Notes: a model not told the origin generated them from the letters alone. Counted from the stretch's first letter, positions 9,257-18,838 are shown. The stretch: 64,000 nucleotides of DNA from Kiloniellaceae bacterium (GCA_021776095.1 JAJFGO010000107.1:37504-101503); one strand, 5' to 3'. Numbers and translations are program-made.

Positions 9257-10000
9257 TCACTGACCCAAGTACGCTTCGATCACGGCCGGATCGTTCTTGA
9301 TATCCTCGACCCCACCCTCGGCGATCACCTGCCCTTGATTGAGCACGATGATATTGTTGGAAAGTTTGTAAATCGAAGTCAGATCGTGACTGACGAGCGC
9401 GAACGACTTCCCGTCCCTCTGCAGGTCCTGAATGCGCTCGATAAAAAGCCGGCACAGCGACGGATTGACGCCGGCGAAAGGCTCATCCAGCAAGATCAAG
9501 GCGGGATCGAACATCATCACGCGGGCCAGTTCCAAGAGCTTTTGCTGCCCGCCGGATAGCTCCTCACCATGATTGTAGCGTAGCTCGGCGAGATTGACCC
9601 GCTCCAGGAAGTGTTCGGCCCTTTCGATCAAGACCGCATCGCTTTCGCTGCTGTCCAGCGAGGTCACCAGCAGGTTGTCGATCAAGGTCATGCGGTGGAA
9701 AATCCGCGGCACCTGAAAAGTCCGGCCAATGCCTGCCTTGGCAATCGCGTGCGGCGACAGCTTGGTGATATTCCGGCCATTGCAGAAAATCTGCCCGCCA
9801 TCGGCATGATAGATGCCGTTGATACAGTTCATCACAGTCGTCTTGCCGGCACCGTTGATGCCGATAATGCCGAGAATGTCGCCGCGCTCCAGGCCGAAAC
9901 TGACATTGTCGACCGCGACCAAACCGCCGAATCGCTTGACCAATCCCTCAATCCGCAGGATTGCGTCCGCAGGCGCGGCAACCGCATGGCTTGCCGTCAT
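9257..10000 (-). CDS. Branched-chain-type ABC transporter ATPase, LivG-type
   Basis: ATP-binding subunit of 247 aa with Walker A GINGAGKT, the LivG-specific segment GIGRTFQVPRIF, signature ELSGGQQK, Walker B LILLDEPFAGV and H-loop VSHDLTSIY. The C-terminus (VIEAYLGQ) is typical of LivG. Its ATG overlaps the livH-type stop by 4 nt (ATGA). It works with the LivF-type protein and the two permeases as a heterodimeric ATPase for an amino-acid or amide importer. Confidence 0.93.
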   Translation of the reverse strand: MTASHAVAAPADAILRIEGLVKRFGGLVAVDNVSFGLERGDILGIIGINGAGKTTVMNCINGIYHADGGQIFCNGRNITKLSPHAIAKAGIGRTFQVPRIFHRMTLIDNLLVTSLDSSESDAVLIERAEHFLERVNLAELRYNHGEELSGGQQKLLELARVMMFDPALILLDEPFAGVNPSLCRLFIERIQDLQRDGKSFALVSHDLTSIYKLSNNIIVLNQGQVIAEGGVEDIKNDPAVIEAYLGQ

Positions 10001-10917
10001 CGCAGCACGCTCCGCCCAAACAGTCCCGAAGGCTTCAAGAAAATGACCGCCACCAGAATAATAAAGCCAACCATCTGCGCCGCGGCCTGCGGTAGCATCA
10101 AGTTGGAGAACTGTTCGACAAACCCGAAAATGATCCCGGCGAACAAGGCACCGACCGGGTGGCCCAGGCCGCCTAACACAATCACGACAAACCCGATCAA
10201 CGCGATATCCGCGCCACCATTGGGATCGATGGAGGGGATGACCAGGGCAAGCAGCACGCCGGTGATGCCCGCCAGCGAAGTCGCTAGGCCAAACGCCATG
10301 GAAGAAAGCCGATGGATGTTGATGCCGACGATCTGGATCGCCTCGCGGTTCATAGTAGCCGCGCGCAGGGCCTTACCGGGCAGGGTTCGGTAGAAATACC
10401 AGGTCAGCCCGACGATGATGAACAAGTTAATCACCAGGGCGACGATACGGGCCGTCGGGATCAAGACTCGGCCATGCCGGCCTTCGCCATAAGCGTTCTC
10501 GATCGTGAATAAGGTTACATTGATTGGATCGAAGGTAAAATTCAACGGTCGAATATCCGCCTCGAAAATCCAGGTCATGGCCGCGATCAGCATTAGCGAC
10601 ACGCCGAACATCAAGAGGAAGGACGAAGTTTCGGGTTCGTCGGAACGTGCCAGCCGCGGGACCAGCAAATAGTAAAGCCCTCGTCCGGCAACGAAAAAGG
10701 CGACGGCACAGATGGGCAGAGACAGCAGAGGATGAAGCCCGAGACCGGTGAAAAGCGCGTACGCGAAGAAGGAGCCCGCGATAATGAACTCCCCGTGGGC
10801 AAAGTTAATGACCCTCAGCACGCCGGCTAAGACGTTCAGCGAGCAACCGATCAGTGCGTAGACCATGCCGAAGACGATGCCGCCGATCATCGCGTTCCAC
10901 ACCAGGACTTCACTCAT
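9997..10917 (-). CDS. Branched-chain-type ABC transporter permease, LivH-type
   Basis: Inner-membrane permease of 306 aa. The N-terminus (GMVYALIGCSLNVLAGVLRVINFAHGEF) and the cytoplasmic loop GKALRAATMNREAIQIVGINIHR are diagnostic of LivH. Further family segments are VIVLGGLGHPVGALFAG and the C-terminal FLKPSGLFGR. It overlaps the livG-type gene by 4 nt and lies 13 nt after the livM-type gene. The order SBP, livM, livH, livG, livF differs from the classical livKHMGF. Confidence 0.92.
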   Translation of the reverse strand: MSEVLVWNAMIGGIVFGMVYALIGCSLNVLAGVLRVINFAHGEFIIAGSFFAYALFTGLGLHPLLSLPICAVAFFVAGRGLYYLLVPRLARSDEPETSSFLLMFGVSLMLIAAMTWIFEADIRPLNFTFDPINVTLFTIENAYGEGRHGRVLIPTARIVALVINLFIIVGLTWYFYRTLPGKALRAATMNREAIQIVGINIHRLSSMAFGLATSLAGITGVLLALVIPSIDPNGGADIALIGFVVIVLGGLGHPVGALFAGIIFGFVEQFSNLMLPQAAAQMVGFIILVAVIFLKPSGLFGRSVLR

Positions 10918-10930
10918 CCTCGAACGCCTC

Positions 10931-11896
10931 CTACATGATCAGACGGCGGCACCGGGGATACTTTTGCATCAAGGTGCCGATGATGCCGCGCGGCATGAAG
11001 AGGATGAGCAGCGCGATGATAAGGCCGAGAAGAAAGCTGTTGAGCACGGGGAATTGCCGCCAGATCAGCTCGTCGACCCAAACCAGAATGACCGTGCCGA
11101 TGACCGGCCCAGTGACCGTGCCCAGGCCGCCGGCCATGGCATAAATCACAGTCTTTGCGGTGATCAGGACGTCGAAAGCGGTGACTGGGTCAAGGGCACC
11201 GGTGAACCAAGCCTGAATGCCACCGCACAACGAGGCAAAGAGCGCCGACAGAAGCCAGGCGTAGAGCCGCGAGCGCTGGACGTTGATTCCCATAGCGTCA
11301 GCAGCCTGGGCGTCGTCGCGAATTGCCCGAAGGGCTTTGCCAAGGCGGGAGCGAGTCAGCCAGGTCACGGTCGCCAAGGCCGCGACCAGAACAATCAACA
11401 TGGCGTAAAAACCCTGTTCGCGAACCGTGTGCTGACCCAGGTTAAGGCCGCCGCTGCCGCCGGTAATATCCTCCGGCGCTAGCCCCATGATGCGCTGCAA
11501 GATGACCGCCAAGGAAAGGCTGACGATGGCGAAATAGATGCCCCCCAAACGCAGGGTCGGCGCGAACAGGAGAGCGATGAGGACGCCCGCCAAGCCCGAA
11601 GCGGGAATCGCGATATAGGGCGAAACTTTGACGATAGAGACGAGGATGGCTGCGGTATAGGTGCCCATGCCATAAAACGCGACGAACCCAAACGGCATGT
11701 ATCCGGTGAACCCAGCGATTATATTGAAGGATGTCGCCATGGTCACCCAAAGCATGAGTGAGAAATACAGCGACTGGTTGCCATCCAGGATCGGGATCGA
11801 CCCGAACCAAAGGACGACAACACCGATCAGTCCGAACCACAGGGTATGGCGGATGCGCGACGCCTTCGCCTCGTCCATGGATGTCAGACTGGACAT
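10931..11896 (-). CDS. Branched-chain-type ABC transporter permease, LivM-type
   Basis: Permease of 321 aa with LivM features: NIIAGFTGYMPFGFVAFYGMGTYTA-like segment, SRLGKALRAIRDDAQAADAMGIN, and AGGLGTVTGPVIGTVI near the C-terminus. The ATG at 11896 has only a weak purine-rich stretch upstream (GGGACCC). It is the first membrane gene after the binding-protein gene and is separated from it by 129 nt containing a strong hairpin (11960-11987). Confidence 0.92.
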   Translation of the reverse strand: MSSLTSMDEAKASRIRHTLWFGLIGVVVLWFGSIPILDGNQSLYFSLMLWVTMATSFNIIAGFTGYMPFGFVAFYGMGTYTAAILVSIVKVSPYIAIPASGLAGVLIALLFAPTLRLGGIYFAIVSLSLAVILQRIMGLAPEDITGGSGGLNLGQHTVREQGFYAMLIVLVAALATVTWLTRSRLGKALRAIRDDAQAADAMGINVQRSRLYAWLLSALFASLCGGIQAWFTGALDPVTAFDVLITAKTVIYAMAGGLGTVTGPVIGTVILVWVDELIWRQFPVLNSFLLGLIIALLILFMPRGIIGTLMQKYPRCRRLIM

Positions 11897-11959
11897 GACG
11901 GGTCCCGTATAGCTTCAAGAAATTAGGTCACAGGAACGGTTCGGACCTTACGCCCAGAC

Positions 11960-11987
11960 CCGCCGATCCTCCACGTAGGATCGGCGG
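11960..11987 (-). promoter_or_regulatory. Intercistronic hairpin after binding-protein gene
   Basis: The 11-nt arms CCGCCGATCCT (11960-11970) and AGGATCGGCGG (11977-11987) pair perfectly around a 6-nt loop. They lie 38 nt downstream (on the minus strand) of the SBP stop and upstream of livM. No U-tract follows, so partial termination or 3'-end protection of the SBP message is more likely than full termination. Confidence 0.6.
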
Positions 11988-12025
11988 ACGCGGGCGACTC
12001 TTACGGTCAATTCGCTTGGGCGACC

Positions 12026-13258
12026 CTAGCGCTTATCATAGGTCGGAACCGGATAGATAGCCTTGGCCGTGGCAACGCTGGGGGGATAGACCACCTCCAA
12101 GCCCTGCTTCTGGTTTTGCATGACCACGAATTCCATCTGAATCTGTTTGCCCGTTGGCAGGATCTCGTAGGGCCCGGTCATCACGGTGAGTTTTCCGGAC
12201 AAGTCGATCGCGGCCTGCTTTAGCTTCGCGGGCTCGATGGCTCCGGCCTTCTTGATGATCTCCTCCAATACCGCGCCGGCCCCGTAGGCCAAGGCGGTTT
12301 GGAAGTCAGGCGCGTAGGCCACGTCCGGGAACATTTCCTTGTACCTGGCCACCATCTGAGCGCGATTCAAACCGGCATTGACGTCCCAGTTGACCTTCTC
12401 GTGGAGCAGAGTCTGGCTAAAGAGATATTTGGCGTCCTCGCCAATATCCAGGAACTGCGGCTGCGAGCCGTAGAACATATAAGTGATCGGGAAGTTGGCG
12501 TCCAATTCCCGCATCTGGCGGGCGATATTCATCTGATCGCCTTCATAGGACGCGGGATAGAAAACTTCAGCCCCCGTCGCCAGGGCCTTCTGGATCATTA
12601 CGGAGAAATCTTTGGTCCCCTTAGAAAACTTCTCGAACATCACGACTTCGACGCCCAACTCTTCGGCGCGCTTCTTCACGCCTTTGGCGGTGCCGGCGGG
12701 GAACGGCTCGTCGAGGTAGATGATGGCCAGCTTCTTGACGTCGATCGACCCCATGAAGTCCGCGCCCGGCTTGCCCAGGCGAGAGGCCGCAATCTGCGTG
12801 GCCGAAACGACGTACTTGTGCCCCTGTTCGTAGATATTGTCGCTCGAGGCCGACCAGATGACCAGAAACTTGCTGAAATTTTCGGTGGTGTTGGCCGCCG
12901 CACCGGTCAAGGTCGAACCGAAAGGCCCGAAGAGAATGTCAACCTTCTCGTCCTTAATCAGCGTTTCATAGACGCGCGGAACCATAGTCTTGTCGCTGCG
13001 ATCATCGAGCGCGACCAATTTTATCTTGCGCTTGGTGCCGCCGACGTCGACGCCGCCGCGCCGATTGACGTCATCGATCCAAATCTTAAGGCCGCGTTCG
13101 CCGGACTGCGCAGCCAAGGCGAACCTTCCCGACGAACTGACCGTCATACCGATGGTAATGTCTTGGGCGCGGGCCTCGGCATGAGCAATCCAGAGCGTCG
13201 CGGCAACCACCGCTAAGGCGCCGGTCATTCCGATCAGCCTATTGAGCATGAGTTTCAT
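12026..13258 (-). CDS. Branched-chain-type ABC transporter substrate-binding protein
   Basis: Periplasmic binding protein of 410 aa of the type I (Peripla_BP_6) family. It has a Sec signal peptide (MKLMLNRLIGMTGALAVVAA to AEARA), then ITIGMTVSSSGRFALAAQSG, a normal ligand-domain start. VALDDRSDKTMVPRVYETLI and KVDILFGPFGS follow in family order. Start 13258 is preferred to the in-frame ATG at 13294 because GGGAGG lies 6 nt upstream and the signal peptide then begins at once. It heads the leftward liv-type operon. The 339-nt region upstream separates it from a divergent DUF1028 gene. The ligand is unknown. Confidence 0.92.
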   Translation of the reverse strand: MKLMLNRLIGMTGALAVVAATLWIAHAEARAQDITIGMTVSSSGRFALAAQSGERGLKIWIDDVNRRGGVDVGGTKRKIKLVALDDRSDKTMVPRVYETLIKDEKVDILFGPFGSTLTGAAANTTENFSKFLVIWSASSDNIYEQGHKYVVSATQIAASRLGKPGADFMGSIDVKKLAIIYLDEPFPAGTAKGVKKRAEELGVEVVMFEKFSKGTKDFSVMIQKALATGAEVFYPASYEGDQMNIARQMRELDANFPITYMFYGSQPQFLDIGEDAKYLFSQTLLHEKVNWDVNAGLNRAQMVARYKEMFPDVAYAPDFQTALAYGAGAVLEEIIKKAGAIEPAKLKQAAIDLSGKLTVMTGPYEILPTGKQIQMEFVVMQNQKQGLEVVYPPSVATAKAIYPVPTYDKR

Positions 13259-13597
13259 TTCTTTCCTCCCGTTGCGATTCCCCACGCCAATCATCGAGGG
13301 GTGCTTGTCAACGAACGTGATACCTAATGACTTACGGCGCGAACTGTCAATCTAGTTTCCAATTGATCCTAGAGACCTATTTGATTTCGTACCCGTATAT
13401 AAAGATGATCGATGCATTCAACGCATGACAATCCTACACGCATGAGGTGTACCCAAAATACTCTTCGCTCGATTGCTAAATATAAGGCATCCGATTGCCC
13501 GATCGGGCCCGGTGGAATCAGCTTTTCCGGACGCCTTGCGTTTAGGTCAGGGTTCCGGCTGGATAGGAAAAAGTACACGCCTTGAATGGAGATTAGT
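13259..13597. promoter_or_regulatory. Divergent intergenic region between liv-type operon and DUF1028 gene
   Basis: A 339-nt gene-free stretch that must hold the promoters for both directions. It is AT-richer than its surroundings around 13370-13490. An interrupted inverted repeat ATGC-N7-GCAT occurs near 13412-13426, and a palindrome CCCGATCGGG near 13498-13507. I cannot assign a specific regulator. Confidence 0.4.
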
Positions 13598-14338
13598 ATG
13601 ACGTGGTCTATCGTAGCACGCGATAAGATTACCGGCGCATTCGGCATCGCCGTTGCCAGCAGAGCCTTCGCGGTTGGCGCCATCTGTCCCCATTTGAGTG
13701 CGGGTGCCGGCGCAGTCTGCACCCAGTCGCTGACCAACCCCTATCTCGGTATTCGCGGCATCGGCCTGTTTGAAACCGGCCTGCCGGCGCCGGACGCCGT
13801 GGCGGCTGTGATTGCGGCCGATGCAGGCCGGGCGGTGCGCCAGGTTCACGCCATAGATTGCCAAGGTCGCAATACCGCCTACACCGGTGCGGACTGCATC
13901 GACTGGGCCGGACACCGGGTCGCAGACGACGTTTCCGTGGCGGGCAATATGCTATCCGGTCCAGCGGTCGTGGAGTCCACCATGTCGACCTACCTCAAGC
14001 ATTTGGACCGGCCTCTTCCCGAGCGGTTGCTCCGGGCCATGGACGCGGGCGAACGGGCTGGCGGCGACAAGCGCGGCCGGCAAAGCGCGGCCATAAAGGT
14101 CGTCAGCAGCGAAGGCTATCCCGATCTCGATATCCGTGCCGACGACCACACCGATCCGATCGGGGAGCTATGGCGCTTATATCAGGTGGCGCACGAACGC
14201 TTCCTGCCGCGATTGCCATTCATGTCCACGCGGGCCAACTCGGCGGGGCTCCTCGGCTTCGACGAACTGGATGCCGCGATTGCCCGGCAGATCGAGGTTC
14301 AACCCGTGCCGGATTTCTCCGAGTTCTGGCGGCGGTAA
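13598..14338 (+). CDS. DUF1028 family protein (second copy)
   Basis: Paralogue of the protein at 5799-6533, 246 aa, with the same start (MTWSIVARD) and the same motif order: GAGAVCTQSLTNPYLG, RQVHAIDCQG, SVAGNMLSGP, AGGDKRGRQSAAIKV, RADDHTDPIGELWRLY. Start 13598 is chosen over the upstream ATG (13586) because the family begins at MTxS and TGGAG lies about 6 nt before it. The conserved second-position Thr and hydrolase-like fold (the latter from memory) make it a candidate Ntn-type amidohydrolase. It is divergent from the liv operon and convergent with the LysR gene. Confidence 0.87.
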   Translation: MTWSIVARDKITGAFGIAVASRAFAVGAICPHLSAGAGAVCTQSLTNPYLGIRGIGLFETGLPAPDAVAAVIAADAGRAVRQVHAIDCQGRNTAYTGADCIDWAGHRVADDVSVAGNMLSGPAVVESTMSTYLKHLDRPLPERLLRAMDAGERAGGDKRGRQSAAIKVVSSEGYPDLDIRADDHTDPIGELWRLYQVAHERFLPRLPFMSTRANSAGLLGFDELDAAIARQIEVQPVPDFSEFWRR

Positions 14339-14409
14339 CCCCGCACGGGCGATGCGGCAGGCACCAATGCTCTAACCGAATATTCAGCGGGGGTTACCCA
14401 GAAAAATCG

Positions 14410-15324
14410 CTACAGGGCCAAGGGAAAGGCCGGCTTTTCCGATCCCTGACAGACCTCGCGGATGATCTTGGAGAACGCCTTCAAAGACTCGGTCCGCTGT
14501 AGCAAGAGCGGGTAAGCTAGGACGTAGCGGAAGCTGATTGAAGGCTCGAAGGGGCGTACCACCACGCCGTTGTTGGCCCAGGTCGGAGCGGCAAAGGGCT
14601 CGATCAAAGCGACAGCCAGATCGGCGGCAACTAAGCTATAGCCGGTGTGGGAATTCTGGATACCGATGCCCTTTTTGTACTCGATTCCGGCATTGTTGAG
14701 GGCCTGGGCTACAGAGTTCCAATCGACTAGACCGCTGGGCAGAATTGTCAGCACCTCTTCGCCGGCGAGGTCTTGGGCGGTTACAACGGTCTTAGCCGCA
14801 AGCCGATGAGACCGGTGGACGGCGCAGACGTGAGGTGCCTCCAATAACAGCTCCTGGGCTATGCCCGCGACCTCGGGAAAGGCCAGGGTGACCGCCAAGT
14901 GGGTCAGGTGGGTCTGTAGCCGGGTGACGATCTCGGAAGAGGAGAACGTCTCGATCAGTAGATCGACCGCCGGATAGAGGGTCTTGAAACGCCGCACCGC
15001 ATCGGGGAAGACATAGGTGGACAGCGCCGATGTGGCGCAGACTTTGATATCCGCCGGATGTTGAGTGCGGATCTGCTCGGCGATCCGCTCCAGCCTGTCC
15101 AGGCCCATGTAGAACTGCTCGACCCCCTGATAGAAACGGATGGCATCGGGCGTGGGCAGGAGCCGGCCTTTGAAACGGTCAAAGAGCTGGAATCCCAAAT
15201 CTTTTTCCAGATCGGCGATGAGGCGGCTCACCGCCGGCTGAGTGACAGCCATGGAGTCGGCCGCACCTGTGGTCGTGCCGGTGACCATGACGAATCGGAA
15301 GGCTTCGATTTGTCTGGAACGCAT
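14410..15324 (-). CDS. LysR family transcriptional regulator
   Basis: Regulator of about 304 aa. The N-terminal winged HTH has the LysR pattern (QIEAFRFVMVTG, then MAVTQPAVSRLIADLEKDLGFQLFDR). A periplasmic-binding-protein-like effector domain follows (VCATSALSTYVFPDAVRRF onward). An alternative GTG start lies at 15339; neither has a clear Shine-Dalgarno. It is divergent from the pyroglutamyl-peptidase gene and the peptide importer operon beyond it, which are its most likely targets by the usual LysR arrangement. The effector is unknown but may be a peptide or pyroglutamate-like compound (inference). Confidence 0.9.
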   Translation of the reverse strand: MRSRQIEAFRFVMVTGTTTGAADSMAVTQPAVSRLIADLEKDLGFQLFDRFKGRLLPTPDAIRFYQGVEQFYMGLDRLERIAEQIRTQHPADIKVCATSALSTYVFPDAVRRFKTLYPAVDLLIETFSSSEIVTRLQTHLTHLAVTLAFPEVAGIAQELLLEAPHVCAVHRSHRLAAKTVVTAQDLAGEEVLTILPSGLVDWNSVAQALNNAGIEYKKGIGIQNSHTGYSLVAADLAVALIEPFAAPTWANNGVVVRPFEPSISFRYVLAYPLLLQRTESLKAFSKIIREVCQGSEKPAFPLAL

Positions 15325-15453
15325 GGGAAAGCTTAGCACATCATATAATATTTCGACATAGTCTTATAGAAAAATACGATTTGATATTATTCATTACCTT
15401 TGCGATGGTTTTTCTGCTGAATACGCAAGAAAGCAACAGGTTTGGAACAAAAA
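15325..15453. promoter_or_regulatory. LysR / pyroglutamyl-peptidase divergent promoter region
   Basis: AT-rich 129-nt region between divergent genes. It contains inverted arms ATAATAT (15345-15351) and ATATTAT (15384-15390), 32 nt apart, plausible outer halves of a LysR-type operator. No convincing T-N11-A core stands out. Confidence 0.4.
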
Positions 15454-16101
15454 ATGGCAAATCTCCAAACCGTCGTAGTCACCGGTTACGGCAGCTGGGC
15501 GATGACCGAGGCCAATCCCTCGGCTCAAATTCTGGCCGGCTTGAATGAGCGCTCCTGGGAAGACTGCAACCTGGTCACCCTAGAGGTGCCGGTGGTAACC
15601 GATGAGCTTTATGACCGGGTTGAACAGGCGCTTCTGACCCACAAGCCGATGGTGTGGATGAGCATCGGCGTGGCACCCGGATCACCGGCTATCCGGGCCG
15701 AAATGACCGGCACTAACTGGCGACACTTCGACGTACCGGATAACGCCGGCGCCCGCCTGTCGGGTGTGCCCGTGGTGGATCAGGGACCGGCGGCCTACAA
15801 CGCCAACTTCCCCAATCACGAGATTGTTGCGGCTCTGAAGGCGGCGGGAATACCCGCCACAGTGTCGTATACGGCCAGCACCCACATGTGCAATCAGATG
15901 CTCTACACCTCGAGCCATCTGATCGAGCGCCACAGCCTACGGACCCGTTGCGGTTTCCTCCACGTTCCCTTGACGCCAGAGCATGTCGCCCGGCAGTCGC
16001 CGCCCGAGGAACTGCAGGCGTCCATGGGGCTGGAAATGATGACCGAGGCGGCGGCCATTGCACTCAAACAAGCGATTCTGGTCATGAAAGCGGCCGCGTA
16101 G
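15454..16101 (+). CDS. Pyroglutamyl-peptidase I-like protein (peptidase family C15)
   Basis: Cysteine peptidase-like protein of about 215 aa that would remove N-terminal pyroglutamate from peptides. The family pattern is visible though diverged: VVTGYGSW at the start, [17 protein letters not shown] where the catalytic Glu is expected, [21 protein letters not shown], then [15 protein letters not shown] with Cys146 as nucleophile and [11 protein letters not shown] with the catalytic His. The canonical GGR before the Glu is altered, so substrate preference may differ. A TTG start 4 codons earlier is possible. It is divergent from the LysR gene and 92 nt upstream of a peptide importer operon, suggesting hydrolysis of imported peptides. 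Confidence 0.83.
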   Translation: MANLQTVVVTGYGSWAMTEANPSAQILAGLNERSWEDCNLVTLEVPVVTDELYDRVEQALLTHKPMVWMSIGVAPGSPAIRAEMTGTNWRHFDVPDNAGARLSGVPVVDQGPAAYNANFPNHEIVAALKAAGIPATVSYTASTHMCNQMLYTSSHLIERHSLRTRCGFLHVPLTPEHVARQSPPEELQASMGLEMMTEAAAIALKQAILVMKAAA

Positions 16102-16193
16102 GGGTTGTCTCGCCCTGCGACGGCTCGATCCCGAATGATCGGCTTAGGGAGGCCGACCCAATAACAAGACAGACCGTTAGGGAGGACCGTTCG

Positions 16194-17786
16194 ATGTTAA
16201 AAAGAATAACTTGTCTCCTAAAGATGACACTGCCGGCTGTGGCGCTGCTCATGGTGAGCCTCGTTGCCACCACGGCAAGCGTCCGGGCGGACGGCGGCAC
16301 GCTGGTCTACGGCATGCCGGCCGATCACGACATACTCGACCCACACGCGACCGGCGGTTGGGTTACTTATCACGTGACCTACCAGATGTTCGAAAGCTTC
16401 GTGAAGGAAGACCTGACCGAGGCTGACGTCATGACGCCGAAGCTTGTGCCCGGGCTCGCCACCTCATGGGACCTCTCGGCCGACGGCACCGAATACACAT
16501 TCCACCTGCGTAAGGGCGTGAAATTCCACGACGGTGAGCCGTTCAACGCCGACGCCGTGCTGTTCAACTTCTCCCGCTTTTGGGACAAGGACTCACCGAA
16601 CTACTTCGAAAAGTCGGCGGCCTTTGTCGGCGCCTACACGGCCTGGATCAAGGCGGTCGACAAGATCGACGACATGACCGTCAAGATCACCTTGACCCAG
16701 CCGAACTACGAATGGCTGCGCACCGGCCTGCAAAGTTATGGCCAGCCGCTGATGATGAGCCCGGCCTCGATCAAGACGCACGGCAATGACGGTGTGGCGC
16801 TCAACCCGGTGGGAACCGGACCCTTCAAGTTCGTCGAGCGCGAGCAAGGCGTGAAGACCGTCCTCGCCCGCAACGACGACTATTGGGGCACTAAGGCCAA
16901 GCTGGAACGTGTCATCTTCCGGCCGCTCGAGGATCCTGCGACACGGGTCAACGCGCTCAGGACGGGCGAGGCCAACATGATCGGGGTGCCGCCCTGGGAC
17001 GACGTGCAGGAACTGAAGGACGAAGGTTTCATCCTCACGACCAACAATAACGTACCCAACTACGTGTTCATCCACTTGAACTTCAAACACCCGATTCTCA
17101 AGAACAAGAAGGTGCGCCAGGCCATTAATATGGCGATCGACAAGGAAGGCCTGGTTAAGGAGATTTACGCGGGCACCGCGCGGGTCGAAAACGGCATGCT
17201 TTCGCCCGGTACCTTCGCCTACGATCCCAAGGTCAAGAACTACTATCCCTACGATCCCGACAAGGCTAAGCAACTCTTGGCCGATGCCGGCTATCCAGAC
17301 GGCTTCTCGGTCAATTGGGACATCTTCCAATACGGCACCGGAGAATTGGTCGAATCCTGGATCCAGCGCGACCTCAAGAAGGTTGGCATCGACGTGAAAA
17401 TCCAGAAGTTCGAGTGGATCGCTTATCTGCGGCGCTGGGCCTCCGGCATGACCGAAGAGGTCGGCATGAACCACATTGGTTGGGGCATGACCTATCCCTC
17501 GTTCATTCGCATCATCGCGGCCTGCGGCTCGTTCCCGCCCAACGGCGTGAACTCCGGCTGGTATTGCAACGAAGAGGTCGACAAGTTGCTGGATCTGGCT
17601 GTCATGGAAAAGGACGAAACCAAGGCCCGGGCGATCTATCAGAAGATCAACGGCATCATGATGGAAGACGCGGCCTTCGTCCCCTTGGTGGACGACTTGC
17701 AGCCGATCTTTATCGCACCCAACGTGAAGGGGTTCGTCAACCCGCCGAACGACTGGTACGATTTCGCGACCGTCTCGGTCGAGTAG
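16194..17786 (+). CDS. ABC transporter substrate-binding protein, family 5 (peptide type)
   Basis: Periplasmic binding protein of 530 aa with a Sec signal peptide ([20 protein letters not shown], cleavage near VRADG). The body shows SBP_bac_5 motifs: [88 protein letters not shown] 16194 follows GGGAGG at good spacing; the open frame extending 306 nt upstream overlaps the peptidase gene and is not used. First gene of a six-gene operon: SBP, two permeases, two ATPases, amidase. Confidence 0.93.
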   Translation: MLKRITCLLKMTLPAVALLMVSLVATTASVRADGGTLVYGMPADHDILDPHATGGWVTYHVTYQMFESFVKEDLTEADVMTPKLVPGLATSWDLSADGTEYTFHLRKGVKFHDGEPFNADAVLFNFSRFWDKDSPNYFEKSAAFVGAYTAWIKAVDKIDDMTVKITLTQPNYEWLRTGLQSYGQPLMMSPASIKTHGNDGVALNPVGTGPFKFVEREQGVKTVLARNDDYWGTKAKLERVIFRPLEDPATRVNALRTGEANMIGVPPWDDVQELKDEGFILTTNNNVPNYVFIHLNFKHPILKNKKVRQAINMAIDKEGLVKEIYAGTARVENGMLSPGTFAYDPKVKNYYPYDPDKAKQLLADAGYPDGFSVNWDIFQYGTGELVESWIQRDLKKVGIDVKIQKFEWIAYLRRWASGMTEEVGMNHIGWGMTYPSFIRIIAACGSFPPNGVNSGWYCNEEVDKLLDLAVMEKDETKARAIYQKINGIMMEDAAFVPLVDDLQPIFIAPNVKGFVNPPNDWYDFATVSVE

Positions 17787-17802
17787 TCGCCGCATAACTC
17801 TC

Positions 17803-17845
17803 AAGTACGACCGGCGTCCCGTGCCTTGGAACGCCGGTCGTACTT
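17803..17845 (+). terminator. Strong hairpin between binding protein and permease genes (attenuator-like)
   Basis: Perfect 15-bp stem: AAGTACGACCGGCGT (17803-17817) pairs with ACGCCGGTCGTACTT (17831-17845) around a 13-nt loop. It is followed by TCTAAG, a weak U-rich tail. It starts 16 nt after the SBP stop and ends 32 nt before the permease GTG. It probably terminates part of the transcription so that the binding protein is made in excess over the membrane components. Confidence 0.7.
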
Positions 17846-17877
17846 TCTAAGTCCGTATCCCAACCCGGGAGCCATCG

Positions 17878-18828
17878 GTGGGTAGGCAAATCATCACCAG
17901 GCTTGCGGCGGTCATTCCGATCCTGTTCGGCGTCTCAATCTTCATTTTCATGCTGATGCATTTGGCGCCCGGGGACGTGACCGACGCGCTGCTCGGCCCC
18001 ATGGCCACTGGCGACGCCAAGGAAAAGCTGCGCAAGGCCATGGGCCTGGACCGCCCCTTGGTGTTTCAATACCTGACCTGGATGGGCAACATCCTTCAGG
18101 GCGATTTCGGGGTCTCGGTCCACACCAAGCGCGCGGTCAGCGAGGTGGTGCTGCCGCGCTTTGGCAACACTGTGATTCTGGCCCTGGCCAGCCTGTTGCT
18201 CGCCCTTTCCGTCGGATTCTTCGTCGGCATGTATGCCGCCGCCAAGTCTTATTCCACCTTCGACCGGGTCAGTATGTCGCTGACCCTGATGCTCGGCAGC
18301 ACCCCGCCTTATTGGCTCGCGTTGCTTCTGGTGCTCATGTTCTCTCTAAAGCTCCGTTGGTTTCCGGCCACCGGCATGACCAGCATCCTGGGCGACGGCG
18401 GGCTCATGGACATCGCCCGGCATCTGGTGCTGCCGGCAATCGCGACCGCCGCGGCACCGGCCGCCATCATTACCCGCATGGTGCGATCCACCATGCTCGA
18501 GGTGCTCAGCCAGGGTTATATCCGCGTGGCCCGCGCCAAGGGTGTGAGCCAGCGCGCGATCTTGTGGAAGCACGCACTCAGGAACGCGCTGCCGCCGATC
18601 GCGACGATCTCCGGCCTGCAGCTCGGCTTCCTGCTTGGTGGCGCCTTGTTCACCGAGGTCATCTTTGCCTGGCCCGGGCTCGGCAACCAGCTCTACTACT
18701 CCATCGTCGCGCGCGACGTGGTTGTCGTGCAGGCGGCGGTGCTGGTGATCGCGCTTGCCTTCGTGTTGGTCAACCTGGCGGTGGACATCCTCAACGCATT
18801 TCTCGACCCGCGCGTGCGCAAGGTTTGA
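17878..18828 (+). CDS. Peptide ABC transporter permease, DppB-type
   Basis: Permease of 316 aa. The first helix ends in MHLAPGDVTDALLGP, then a DppB-type periplasmic region (KAMGLDRPLVFQYLTWM). The EAA loop reads GYIRVARAKGVSQRAIL with HALRNALPPI. The C-terminus VDILNAFLDPRVRK is family-typical. GTG at 17878 is the start, with GGGAG 6 nt upstream. It works with the DppC-type permease 10 nt downstream. Confidence 0.93.
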   Translation: MGRQIITRLAAVIPILFGVSIFIFMLMHLAPGDVTDALLGPMATGDAKEKLRKAMGLDRPLVFQYLTWMGNILQGDFGVSVHTKRAVSEVVLPRFGNTVILALASLLLALSVGFFVGMYAAAKSYSTFDRVSMSLTLMLGSTPPYWLALLLVLMFSLKLRWFPATGMTSILGDGGLMDIARHLVLPAIATAAAPAAIITRMVRSTMLEVLSQGYIRVARAKGVSQRAILWKHALRNALPPIATISGLQLGFLLGGALFTEVIFAWPGLGNQLYYSIVARDVVVVQAAVLVIALAFVLVNLAVDILNAFLDPRVRKV

Positions 18829-18838
18829 GCGAAGCACA

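Noticed and set aside
15888..16193. N-terminal extension of the peptide-binding protein
   Set aside because: It overlaps the pyroglutamyl-peptidase gene and would bury the signal peptide; the ATG at 16194 has a strong Shine-Dalgarno.
16593..17804. 403-codon open frame antisense to the peptide-binding protein
   Set aside because: Shadow of a gene with signal peptide, Shine-Dalgarno and SBP_bac_5 motifs.
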